Part shown: positions 1-7,313 of the stretch, in pieces
Layout: each line of letters starts with the position of its first letter
Position numbering within the stretch: the stretch's first letter is position 1
Virus record (IMG/VR): IMGVR_UViG_3300046005_000204
Location: 1-20,977 of that record
Strand: one strand, 5' to 3'
Source: a virus
DNA length: 20,977 bases
The notes under the pieces: generated by a model
What the model was told of the DNA's origin: nothing
What the model saw: only the letters and a program-made list of their open reading frames with translations
Database searches by the model: none
Program-made: the position numbers and the translations under genes

Positions 1-2044
1 GAGTAGGTTCCGCTGGTTCAAAACCTTCCTCAACTCTGAACTCAGACTGAGGTACAGGGTTAACCCTAATGAAGTTGCCATTAGAGTCTAAGTCTAGGTC
101 ACCGTTACGGTATGCAGACTGCAGCATGTATTGGACATCTGAGTCACGCTTTAATCCGCTTGCCTGTTTAGCTACTTCCTGTGCCTTGGCGCTAGGAAGA
201 ATGCCGTCGGTGGTAAGAGACTTAATCTTGTCTACCGCCTTTTGATACTGATCAGGGCTGTAGTGGGTAGCACTGCTCTTCTCAGGCAGGTTCTGTGTTT
301 CTTCGTACTTTGGCAGTTCAGACAGCGATTTAAACGCAGAATGAAGCTGCGGCTGGGACATGCTAGAGAGATCATTGTCTCCTGTTGCCCGCTGCAGGAA
401 GTATTTAAACCCGACCGCGTCGGTGTTGATGTTCTTTTGCTTGGCGATGTTTACAACATCTTCTGGCTTGTAGATTACTTCACCGGTGTACCCGGTCTTA
501 GCTGCGATGAGACTGTTTAAATCAGCCTTCTCAGCTTCTGGCAGTTGACCGGGCATAGCATCCCGGATGTCTTCGATGGAGTAGTCGTTTAAACCGGGCT
601 TACCCATCTTCTTACGCTGCATGTCAACGTAGGCTGCAATCTTGGGTGAGCGGCTGGTCAGTTCTTCTTTGGTAAAACGACCCAGTGGGTTGTCCAAAGA
701 GTCGCCGACGGTCAAAGCCCTAGCAGGTTTATTCTCTTCTGGCGCAGCTTCAGTAACTTCTGGTGCAGCAGCTTCTGAGGCTGGGGCAGTCTTCTGGAAT
801 TGGTTGTACTCAGCAGCTAATTGCTCCAACTCTGGAGCCATTGCCTTGATCTGCTCTTCAAGTTCCTTGTTGTATAAACGGTCTGCGGTCTCAGTTACGG
901 ATCCTTCTTCGACCTTACGGATCTGTCCCTTGAGTTCAGCCTTACGCTTCTCTGCAGCCTGATACCGTCCTGCGATATCTTGAGGCTGTGGAGGGACTAC
1001 CTCCTGAGTGGCCTTTTGAGCCTCTGCGTCAGCGATTTGCTGCTCTTCATATGCTTTTTGCTGTACCTGTGCCTTGGCTCCCCGTTTGTCCAAGGCGCGA
1101 CCAGCAGTGCCAAGCGGTGACAAGAGAGCGGTTTGATACGCTATTTCGCCATATTCCTTGTAAGCCTCTGGGCCTGTAAGGGGTTTGCCTGCTTGGTAAC
1201 GCTGTATAGCCTGCTGAATAATTTCAGTTGGGAACTCGGCAGCAAAACCTATTGTTGTACCTTTGGTTATGGTGGCTGCAAGGCTTTCCTTGGCTAGTCT
1301 TTCAACAGATTCAGCACTACCTCTTACTAAGGCAGCTTCAGGAATTCCAAGCATTTTTCCAAAGATGCCACGCCCAAAAAATGGCAAATTAGCAACAGCA
1401 TCTAAAGCTGCTTGAGGAACCGCTGCTCCGGCTGCGGCTGGAACATTGATATCAATTGGTTTACCTGTACTAACTTGCTCTTCAGCTTGAGTTTCAACGT
1501 TTCCAGCAAGTTGACCGGGGTAACTAGCACCTACGGTTCCAGCAACGCCACCTAAAATAGCGCCGATAGCTCTACCACGACCGCCTAACACAGAGCCTAA
1601 TTTAGACCCCGCTGCCGCTCCGGTTCTTCCTCCAGCATACGATAGGCCAAACTGAGGTATTTGAGCAGCTATAACTTCAGGTGCATCTGAGGCAAGTTGA
1701 CCCAGACCAGAGAAGAATCCTTTTTGTTTAAACGCCTCTGCTGTTCTATCTAGGCTAGGGCTTTGTTCGTATTTCTTATCAAACTCAGCCTGACGAGCTA
1801 AAGCATCACGGGCAGCTTCATTCTTGTCACCAAAAGCTACACCGCCAGTGGTTTGAATGCCCGAAATAAGCTGCTCAATTCCCTTTTTTCCTTGAGCAAT
1901 TACACCTGATTCTTTGACAAACGGTTGTGCCGCTTCAGGTTTTAAAGAATATAACGTTGCAGTTAGTTCCTGCTCTGAAGCTCCCTCCGGGGCCTGTAAG
2001 TCATAAATGTTTCCATCAGGTGCTTGAAGGGAATAAATACGCAT
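1..2044 (-). CDS. Very large virion-type protein, N-terminal 681 residues (partial; runs off left edge)
   Basis: The frame is open from an ATG at 2044 to the window edge with no stop, giving at least 681 residues. Residues 1-35 carry a motif of the type IYxLxAPDG..Y.L.APEGASEQE that I recall at the N-terminus of giant phage virion proteins. Residues about 137-182 form a Gly/Ala-rich, glycine-zipper-like hydrophobic stretch. Around 270-312 a segment containing EFPTEIIQQAIQRYQAGKPL resembles 'large polyvalent protein' sequences. Residues about 318-440 are charged and probably coiled coil. It starts 5 bases after the stop of the lytic transglycosylase gene, with no clear Shine-Dalgarno sequence, so translational coupling is likely. 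I infer a polyprotein-like internal or ejected virion protein; the enzymatic domains usual in such proteins would lie beyond the edge. The coding call is firm and the role is inferred. Confidence 0.85.
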   Translation of the reverse strand, partial: MRIYSLQAPDGNIYDLQAPEGASEQELTATLYSLKPEAAQPFVKESGVIAQGKKGIEQLISGIQTTGGVAFGDKNEAARDALARQAEFDKKYEQSPSLDRTAEAFKQKGFFSGLGQLASDAPEVIAAQIPQFGLSYAGGRTGAAAGSKLGSVLGGRGRAIGAILGGVAGTVGASYPGQLAGNVETQAEEQVSTGKPIDINVPAAAGAAVPQAALDAVANLPFFGRGIFGKMLGIPEAALVRGSAESVERLAKESLAATITKGTTIGFAAEFPTEIIQQAIQRYQAGKPLTGPEAYKEYGEIAYQTALLSPLGTAGRALDKRGAKAQVQQKAYEEQQIADAEAQKATQEVVPPQPQDIAGRYQAAEKRKAELKGQIRKVEEGSVTETADRLYNKELEEQIKAMAPELEQLAAEYNQFQKTAPASEAAAPEVTEAAPEENKPARALTVGDSLDNPLGRFTKEELTSRSPKIAAYVDMQRKKMGKPGLNDYSIEDIRDAMPGQLPEAEKADLNSLIAAKTGYTGEVIYKPEDVVNIAKQKNINTDAVGFKYFLQRATGDNDLSSMSQPQLHSAFKSLSELPKYEETQNLPEKSSATHYSPDQYQKAVDKIKSLTTDGILPSAKAQEVAKQASGLKRDSDVQYMLQSAYRNGDLDLDSNGNFIRVNPVPQSEFRVEEGFEPAEPT

Positions 2045-2049
2045 AACGT

Positions 2050-4221
2050 TTAGGCTGGTCGTGATCCAACAATTTTAGCTCCGGGCAATGCAGGCATTGT
2101 ACTAGCAGCGGGTGCAACTGTGGTGTTATTAGGACCAGCGGGGTATTGGCTTTGAAGTGCGGCAACTGCGGCTGCATAGTCAGCAGCCATCTTCTTCCCG
2201 GTTGGGGAGTTAGAGTTCCTGAGAACTGGAGGATAAGACTCATCCAACTTTGCCATACCTTGTGCAATTTTTGCTGCCCTGTCAGTACCAGCAGACTCTC
2301 CCTTAATCTCTAGACCACGAGCAATAAGATCTGCATTGGTTTTACCTTGCTGGAAGACCTCATAGGCTTGTCTGTAAGACAGCTTTGGATCATCCCTCAT
2401 CAACCTTTCGATGACCTTGGTCATATCGGTCTTGTCCATCATCTTGGAAAGCACAGCGCGTTCTTCTTTCTCGCGCTCCTTCTTACCAGCCACGGCAGAC
2501 AGACCTGCATTACCAATATTCTCAAAGGCGTACTGAGATTTACCAGCCATCAAAGCTAGACCAAACTGCAGCCAATCATCGTTGGTAAAGCCTTTGGTTT
2601 TTGCAGATGGAGGAACAGCGTCCTTGGCATCATCAATGATTTCTTTTTGGTCTTTCTTGGTCAGGTCTTCCTTTTTAAGGGGGTATCTGTTCTCAAGACT
2701 TTGTATCTCTCTAGGCATATCTTCTGTAGAAGACTGAGCCGCAGGAGTGTTTAAAGCTTCAACTTGCTTGGCATCTGTCCGGCGAGGATCAGTTGCTGCA
2801 AATGCGCTGCGCTCGGTTTGAGCACCAGCAGCGTTTAAACCAGAAGCTATTCTTGGAACATTAACGGCTTTATTTACTCTGTTGACTTGGGCTGCCTTGG
2901 CTAAGTCGGCTGCTTCGGCCTGCTGACGTAACAATTTAGCAGTTTCGTTGGACTGGTCAACAGATTTTTGGGCTGCTCTAGCAGCATCTGTGTCACCCTT
3001 CAAAGCGCGAGCCAGTCGAGTGTTTTCTGCAGCGGCGCGGAGTGCTTGAGCTTCTTGCGTAAGGTTTTCAATGCCTTGCGCTACAGGTTTGGCAATACGA
3101 GTATTGGCTATTTTTTGTGCGGCAGCAGCGGCAGCAGCCACGGCTTCAGGAGTGGCTTGTACAGCCTCCTCAAGCGCCTTAGCACCACTTTGAATTCCTC
3201 GTGCCATACGAGGAGCACCACCAAAACCACCACCAAAGGCGTTTAGTGTGTTGGAGAAGTTACGCTGAAACTCTTGCGGGATACCAGCGTAGTCTGCGCC
3301 TTTTTCAAAGATAGATCGTTGATCTACAGGTTCTGGAGCCTGAACTCTGGGAGCATCGGCTCTGCGACCGGGGATTCCAAACTCATCAACTTCATAGCCG
3401 TCAACAACTCTAGGTTGAGATGATTGTGCATTAACCGCAGAAGCTGTTTGTGCTGCAGGTAAAGATTCGGCTTGTGCTGTAGATCCGGGTGCAAGTTTAA
3501 ACGCAAACTTCTGAAGCTTCTTCAGGTAACCCTGAGCTTCGGTTGGCAAAGCTGATGCATTCAATTCACCCTTGTTTGCACGTAAATGCTTGTTTAAGAC
3601 TGTCTCGCCTTGGTTGTAGGCTACAGCAATCTTAGCTGGATCTCCTGCGTACTTCTTGTTTAAATCAGCCATAAACGCAATGGAAGCGTCGATGTTTTTG
3701 TATGGATCTTTGCGGTCTTCTGGGTTTACACCGTAGGCTTTACCGGTGGCTTTGGTAAGTTGACCGATACCCTGTGGCCCTGTTGGAGATTGAGCGTCAG
3801 CCCTGTAGCCAGACTCAATTTTAAAAATAGAATCCACTAGAGAAGGATCTACACCACTTTCTTTGGCCCTTGCCAAGGCATATTCACGGTACACATCTTT
3901 TTCATTACGCGCCTCATTGCTGTAAACATCGCCACCTTTATCAAAGGCAACAATGCCACCGGAAGCCATATTCATGTCCACTGGCAAAGCAGCAATACCC
4001 ACATCTTCTGGTAGTTCAGTCATTGCAGAAAGCTGCTGATCAGCCACTGTAGGCTGCTGTTCCTCTGGGCGAGGTGCAGACCTTGTGTCTTTCCTGCGGA
4101 TAGACTCAGAAATTGCCAATGAGAATGCGTAAGGATCTTGCTTATGCATTTCTGCAAACTGCTTTAACTCCCCATCGGGAAGCATTGAGAGCTTACGTGT
4201 GATTTGAGTTACGTTGATCAT
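2050..4221 (-). CDS. Virion-associated lytic transglycosylase (SLT-type domain)
   Basis: This 723-residue protein has a soluble-lytic-transglycosylase-like domain at about residues 108-235. The likely catalytic glutamate is E136 in IFKIESGYR, followed by the GPQGIGQL motif (148-155) and an AYNQG motif (201-205), where family members usually have AYNxG. Such enzymes cleave the MurNAc-GlcNAc bond of peptidoglycan; in phage particles they open the wall locally during DNA ejection. Residues 86-98 hold a Gly-Gly motif (MASGGIVAFDKGG) seen in many phage virion proteins. Residues about 345-460 are Ala-rich and probably helical. The C-terminal region, with DDWLQFGLALMAGKSQYAFE, resembles segments of aquatic-phage virion proteins. 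The gene begins 3 bases after the preceding stop. Its place among large Gly/Ala-rich proteins supports an ejection role rather than lysis. The enzyme class is confident; the virion location is inferred. Confidence 0.88.
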   Translation of the reverse strand: MINVTQITRKLSMLPDGELKQFAEMHKQDPYAFSLAISESIRRKDTRSAPRPEEQQPTVADQQLSAMTELPEDVGIAALPVDMNMASGGIVAFDKGGDVYSNEARNEKDVYREYALARAKESGVDPSLVDSIFKIESGYRADAQSPTGPQGIGQLTKATGKAYGVNPEDRKDPYKNIDASIAFMADLNKKYAGDPAKIAVAYNQGETVLNKHLRANKGELNASALPTEAQGYLKKLQKFAFKLAPGSTAQAESLPAAQTASAVNAQSSQPRVVDGYEVDEFGIPGRRADAPRVQAPEPVDQRSIFEKGADYAGIPQEFQRNFSNTLNAFGGGFGGAPRMARGIQSGAKALEEAVQATPEAVAAAAAAAQKIANTRIAKPVAQGIENLTQEAQALRAAAENTRLARALKGDTDAARAAQKSVDQSNETAKLLRQQAEAADLAKAAQVNRVNKAVNVPRIASGLNAAGAQTERSAFAATDPRRTDAKQVEALNTPAAQSSTEDMPREIQSLENRYPLKKEDLTKKDQKEIIDDAKDAVPPSAKTKGFTNDDWLQFGLALMAGKSQYAFENIGNAGLSAVAGKKEREKEERAVLSKMMDKTDMTKVIERLMRDDPKLSYRQAYEVFQQGKTNADLIARGLEIKGESAGTDRAAKIAQGMAKLDESYPPVLRNSNSPTGKKMAADYAAAVAALQSQYPAGPNNTTVAPAASTMPALPGAKIVGSRPA

Positions 4222-4224
4222 AAT

Positions 4225-5127
4225 TTACATTCTGCTTATAGCGAGATCCGCAAGACCAGCACGAACTTGTCCACCCTGTTTAAACAGGCCAGCGGACTTT
4301 GCAGCAATGCCTGCACCAGCAACTTGGGTCAGCATTGAGGGAGGAGCTTGGTACATGGTAGATCCAAGCTGAGAGGTTGGTAAACCACGAACAATGTCAG
4401 ACATAAAGCCGATTTGCTTGTATGGGTAGTTCTGCTCTGCGTTGTAGTTTTGAGTTCCAACATTAAGCAGATTTTGAACCTGCTGCTGCTGCTGGGTTCC
4501 TAGTGCGTTCTGCAGGTTTAGGTTACCTGTGGTTTGTCCGTACAGGTTTTGACCTTGAGAACCTAATGCGGCATAACCTTGTAGTCCACGGCTTGTGTCT
4601 GCGTTAAACTGATTCTGGGCATTGGTGTAAGCATTCTGTAAGCCAGCAGCTTGGATATCACCTTGCTGAATCCCTAAGTTACGCTCACGCTCTGCTCGCA
4701 TGATTGCGTCACGGGAACCGCCAAAAGCGCCAGACTGTGCTGCTTGGGCTTGCTGTTGGGTTCCTTGAATGGCAGACATCCTTGCTGCGTCACGCTGTTG
4801 ATTCTGAATCACGCTTTGGATATACGGACTCATGTACTGGTCGGCTTGGGGTTGACCAAATGTAGCCCCTGCCAAATCCTCCAGACCTCCTGCGGATGTT
4901 TTTGAATAATACTCTTGGCCTAGCTTGCCTGCCTGTCCAAAAGCCTGCTTCTGTAAATCTGTAAACGCAGCAACCTGATCTCCTGAAAGACCCTGTGACT
5001 TAGCCCAGTCTGCGTAGCTTTGGTACGGGGTAGATACGGCTTGCTGCGCTGTACCAAGCAGAGTCTCTGCGTAAGGAGCAATTTGAGGGGCAAAGCCCGT
5101 TTGATACTGTACTGTTTGATCTGCCAT
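4225..5127 (-). CDS. Gln/Ala-rich virion protein, putative ejection protein
   Basis: This 300-residue protein is rich in Gln, Ala and Gly. A long, probably helical middle section contains YMSPYIQSVIQNQQRDAAR and QSGAFGGSRDAIMRAERERN, sequences I recall from conserved structural proteins of uncultured aquatic phages. There is no signal peptide or obvious membrane helix. Near the C-terminus LFKQGGQV (281-288) repeats the Gly-Gly motif also found in both flanking genes. The start is well placed: AGGGGC lies a few bases upstream of the ATG. Its position between the 626-residue protein and the transglycosylase, and its composition, fit an internal virion or ejection protein like the podovirus core proteins. 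This is inferred from order and composition; no catalytic motif is visible. Confidence 0.82.
   Translation of the reverse strand: MADQTVQYQTGFAPQIAPYAETLLGTAQQAVSTPYQSYADWAKSQGLSGDQVAAFTDLQKQAFGQAGKLGQEYYSKTSAGGLEDLAGATFGQPQADQYMSPYIQSVIQNQQRDAARMSAIQGTQQQAQAAQSGAFGGSRDAIMRAERERNLGIQQGDIQAAGLQNAYTNAQNQFNADTSRGLQGYAALGSQGQNLYGQTTGNLNLQNALGTQQQQQVQNLLNVGTQNYNAEQNYPYKQIGFMSDIVRGLPTSQLGSTMYQAPPSMLTQVAGAGIAAKSAGLFKQGGQVRAGLADLAISRM
4275..4288. repeat. 14-bp perfect palindrome around GTTTAAAC
   Basis: CCTGTTTAAACAGG reads the same on both strands. It lies inside the coding sequence of the 300-residue virion protein, at Leu-Phe-Lys-Gln. Its 8-base core occurs six times in the window (587, 1726, 2833, 3495, 4278, 11082). 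It may reflect codon choice alone. Confidence 0.35.
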
Positions 5128-5136
5128 GATTGCCCC

Positions 5137-7017
5137 TTATGCTGGAAGATAGCGAGCAGACTTGCTGTTCACTGCTGTTTTGTTTTTGCCGACTGTCTTT
5201 TTCCGCCCTGCCTGAATGCGGTCAAGCATCTTGTAAAGCTGTCTAGCTCCTGCCTCTGTAGAGCCATTGCCCAGTTCTGAAACAATTCTGGCTGGGACTA
5301 CAAACTCACCGTCAGCGAGTCGTGCTGGCTGCTTGCGTCCAATTCTAGCTGGGATGCTGTCAGACACACCGTCTCCGGGGCCTTTGAGTAGCTGCCCGCC
5401 ATCAGAGTAGCCGCCGAGAGAGCCTAAGCCGCCGCCAGCCAAGGCAGCAATACCGCCTTTGCTAAACATGCTACCGTCAATGCCGCCGTCTGGTGTCATG
5501 CCATAACCGCTATCAGTTACCCCGTAAGAACCGCCTTGGTTCTCGCCTTTATTACCCTCAGCAATAGCGTTGGCCTGTGCCTGTGCAGCATTAGCAGCAG
5601 CATTTACGGCTGCGTCATTTACACCTAAAGTATTGGCGGCGTTAGCCTGCGCTTGGCTCTCTACCTCTGCATTGGTTGCCGCATCTTGAGATTGCGTAGA
5701 AACCCCTGTTCCCAGTGTTCCTTCGTTATAGCCTGTATTCCAGCCACCGGTTACTGGGTTTTTGCCTTGAAAGACATCAACAACTGAATTAACCATATTA
5801 AGCGGGTTTAGAAAACTAAGGAACGATAAATCGTCTTTAATACGCGCTCCACGAGTTGTACCAACTGGGTTGCCCTCTGCTATATCTTTATCGTCTTCTG
5901 CATCCATAAAAGCATCAATACGTGCTTGTTCTTTGGGGTCTCTGTCACCTTTACCGGGCATAAGGCGTTCTTGCAAACTAGCCAAACCTGCAGTACCAGC
6001 AGTACCAGCAGTACCAGCAGCGCCAGCATCGGGAACCCACACATAGGTGTTTGTAGCTGCGTCTAGTACATAGCGACCGCCTGTTCTGGTAAGCATGTCT
6101 GCAGGCCGTATTGCACCTGTTGCAGACTTTTTAAACAACATTGGATTGGTTGATTCGGGTTTACCCATGAGGTAATCAAATGATTTTTGTGAGTCTGTAC
6201 GTGTGTCGTAAGCTACTTGAGCGTTCTCATCAACAGCGCCACCTTCAGCCATACTCCGCGAAGGTACTCCACCATATGTACCAACTGATTGGTTACCAAA
6301 CTCTCCTGTTGGTATTGCGCTTTCCTGATATATACGTCCTGTAACAGGATCACGCTTCATTGTGCGAATATATCCCGGAGAAGGGTTGGCTTCTGGTCCA
6401 GAATCTTTATTGCCAAATGAGTCCATTAACATTGGTGCTGCAAGCAATGCAAGATTCATCTTGTTGTCTTTAAGGAAGTCCATAGGCGCTTTTGCTGCTG
6501 CGCTAAAGCCTGTACCAATATCAGGTTTAGATGCTGCTTGAATAGCTGCGACACGCTCTGTATCCGTTAGGTTTGGCATAGTTGTGTCAAATGCAGCATT
6601 TGCTGCGCGAGCGTTTACACCGCTGCCCATGTCTCCCAAGCTTTGACCCAAACCAGCGCCACCATAAGCACCCATACCAGCCATGATGCCCTTCTCAAGG
6701 CTACCAGAAGCTAATCCAGAAATTCCACCAACGGTAAGGGCTGTGCCAGCCGCTTCACCAAGACCAAACAAGCCGCCAACAGCAGTACCAACTCCGGGAG
6801 CAAAAGCATTAAGTGCGAATCCTGCGACTGCGGGTAGGATGTTTTCTAAGAAGCCTGCTTCAGGAAGACCTGTTTCGGGGTTAATAGTCAGTGAACCGCC
6901 ATGTGCCATCGCTAGAGCCTGCAGACCCTGCACCTCTTTAGGAGACATGTGTACCAGAGTACGATCTGGGCCGCGACCTTGCGCTGCCATTTGGGTTGCT
7001 AGATTCTGTAGGCTCAT
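5137..7017 (-). CDS. Large Gly/Ala-rich virion protein with conserved C-terminal phage domain
   Basis: The protein has 626 residues. The N-terminus contains LVHMSPKEVQGLQALAMAHG and then TINPETGLPEAGF, a signature I recall from structural proteins of uncultured aquatic phages. Residues about 60-130 are a strongly hydrophobic Gly/Ala-rich stretch with glycine-zipper spacing, suited to membrane insertion or tight helix packing. A low-complexity AGTAGTAGTAG run lies near residue 335. The last hundred residues contain GGYSDGGQLLKGPGDGVSDS, then RLADGEFVVPARIVSELGNG, and a basic tail; this C-terminal block is shared by many phage virion proteins. The ATG overlaps the preceding gene's stop (ATGA). 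I infer an internal virion or ejection protein. It is not a tape measure in the classical sense, because no other long-tail genes accompany it. Confidence 0.85.
   Translation of the reverse strand: MSLQNLATQMAAQGRGPDRTLVHMSPKEVQGLQALAMAHGGSLTINPETGLPEAGFLENILPAVAGFALNAFAPGVGTAVGGLFGLGEAAGTALTVGGISGLASGSLEKGIMAGMGAYGGAGLGQSLGDMGSGVNARAANAAFDTTMPNLTDTERVAAIQAASKPDIGTGFSAAAKAPMDFLKDNKMNLALLAAPMLMDSFGNKDSGPEANPSPGYIRTMKRDPVTGRIYQESAIPTGEFGNQSVGTYGGVPSRSMAEGGAVDENAQVAYDTRTDSQKSFDYLMGKPESTNPMLFKKSATGAIRPADMLTRTGGRYVLDAATNTYVWVPDAGAAGTAGTAGTAGLASLQERLMPGKGDRDPKEQARIDAFMDAEDDKDIAEGNPVGTTRGARIKDDLSFLSFLNPLNMVNSVVDVFQGKNPVTGGWNTGYNEGTLGTGVSTQSQDAATNAEVESQAQANAANTLGVNDAAVNAAANAAQAQANAIAEGNKGENQGGSYGVTDSGYGMTPDGGIDGSMFSKGGIAALAGGGLGSLGGYSDGGQLLKGPGDGVSDSIPARIGRKQPARLADGEFVVPARIVSELGNGSTEAGARQLYKMLDRIQAGRKKTVGKNKTAVNSKSARYLPA
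5992..6027 (-). repeat. 9-bp in-frame tandem repeat (three exact copies plus one variant)
   Basis: On the plus strand agtaccagc occurs three times in a row (5992-6018), followed by a variant agcgccagc (6019-6027). On the coding strand it encodes Ala-Gly-Thr repeats in the 626-residue virion protein. The unit is a multiple of three, so slippage would change linker length without a frameshift. Confidence 0.8.
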
Positions 7018-7313
7018 ACTTTTACTTTCAGCACGTTACTGGCGGTTGTATCGTAGTAGACATCGCCTACACGAAGGTTAGCTAAATCTGCCTGAGTTGG
7101 CAAGCTCGGAGTGGCTGTTCCGGGGACAGGGGGTGCGCTCAATGCCGCAATTATATTGGCTCCGATGCGTTGTGTGGCGATGTTAATTGGGCCGCTGTTA
7201 TCTAGTTGGTTGAAATACAACCGCAGCAAGGTGGTAAATTGATCTTGGTATGCACGATCGTACTGATCCGGCGCAGCAGGAAGACGTGGGGCGACTACGT
7301 TCTTTTGTGCCAT
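7014..7313 (-). CDS. Small conserved phage protein, probably structural
   Basis: This 99-residue protein has no membrane segment or catalytic motif. A hydrophilic N-terminal part (YDRAYQDQFTTLLRLYFNQLDN) is probably a helix; a Pro-rich linker and a short C-terminal section with LRVGDVYYDTTASNVLKVKV, probably beta strand, follow. Small proteins of this pattern often lie between the nozzle gene and the ejection-protein genes in aquatic podovirus-like phages. The ATG immediately follows the TAA of the nozzle-like gene, and the TGA overlaps the ATG of the next gene, so expression is coupled to both neighbours. The function is unknown; a minor virion or assembly role is inferred from position only. 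Confidence 0.8.
   Translation of the reverse strand: MAQKNVVAPRLPAAPDQYDRAYQDQFTTLLRLYFNQLDNSGPINIATQRIGANIIAALSAPPVPGTATPSLPTQADLANLRVGDVYYDTTASNVLKVKV

Noticed and set aside
2968-3246. Ala-run region of the transglycosylase as a possible frameshift or assembly error.
   Set aside because: The frame stays open and the amino-acid pattern is a plausible Ala-rich helix. No slippery sequence or compositional break is seen.
5137-7017. Classical tape measure protein for the 626-residue product.
   Set aside because: No major tail, tail-tube chaperone, baseplate or sheath genes are present, and the protein lacks long coiled-coil repeats. A short-tail ejection protein fits better.
6683-7081. Longer plus-strand open frames (e.g. 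6683-7081 and 16479-17513).
   Set aside because: They lie fully antisense to well-supported minus-strand genes, have biased composition explained by the repeats or Ala/Gly codons of the true genes, and lack ribosome-binding sites.
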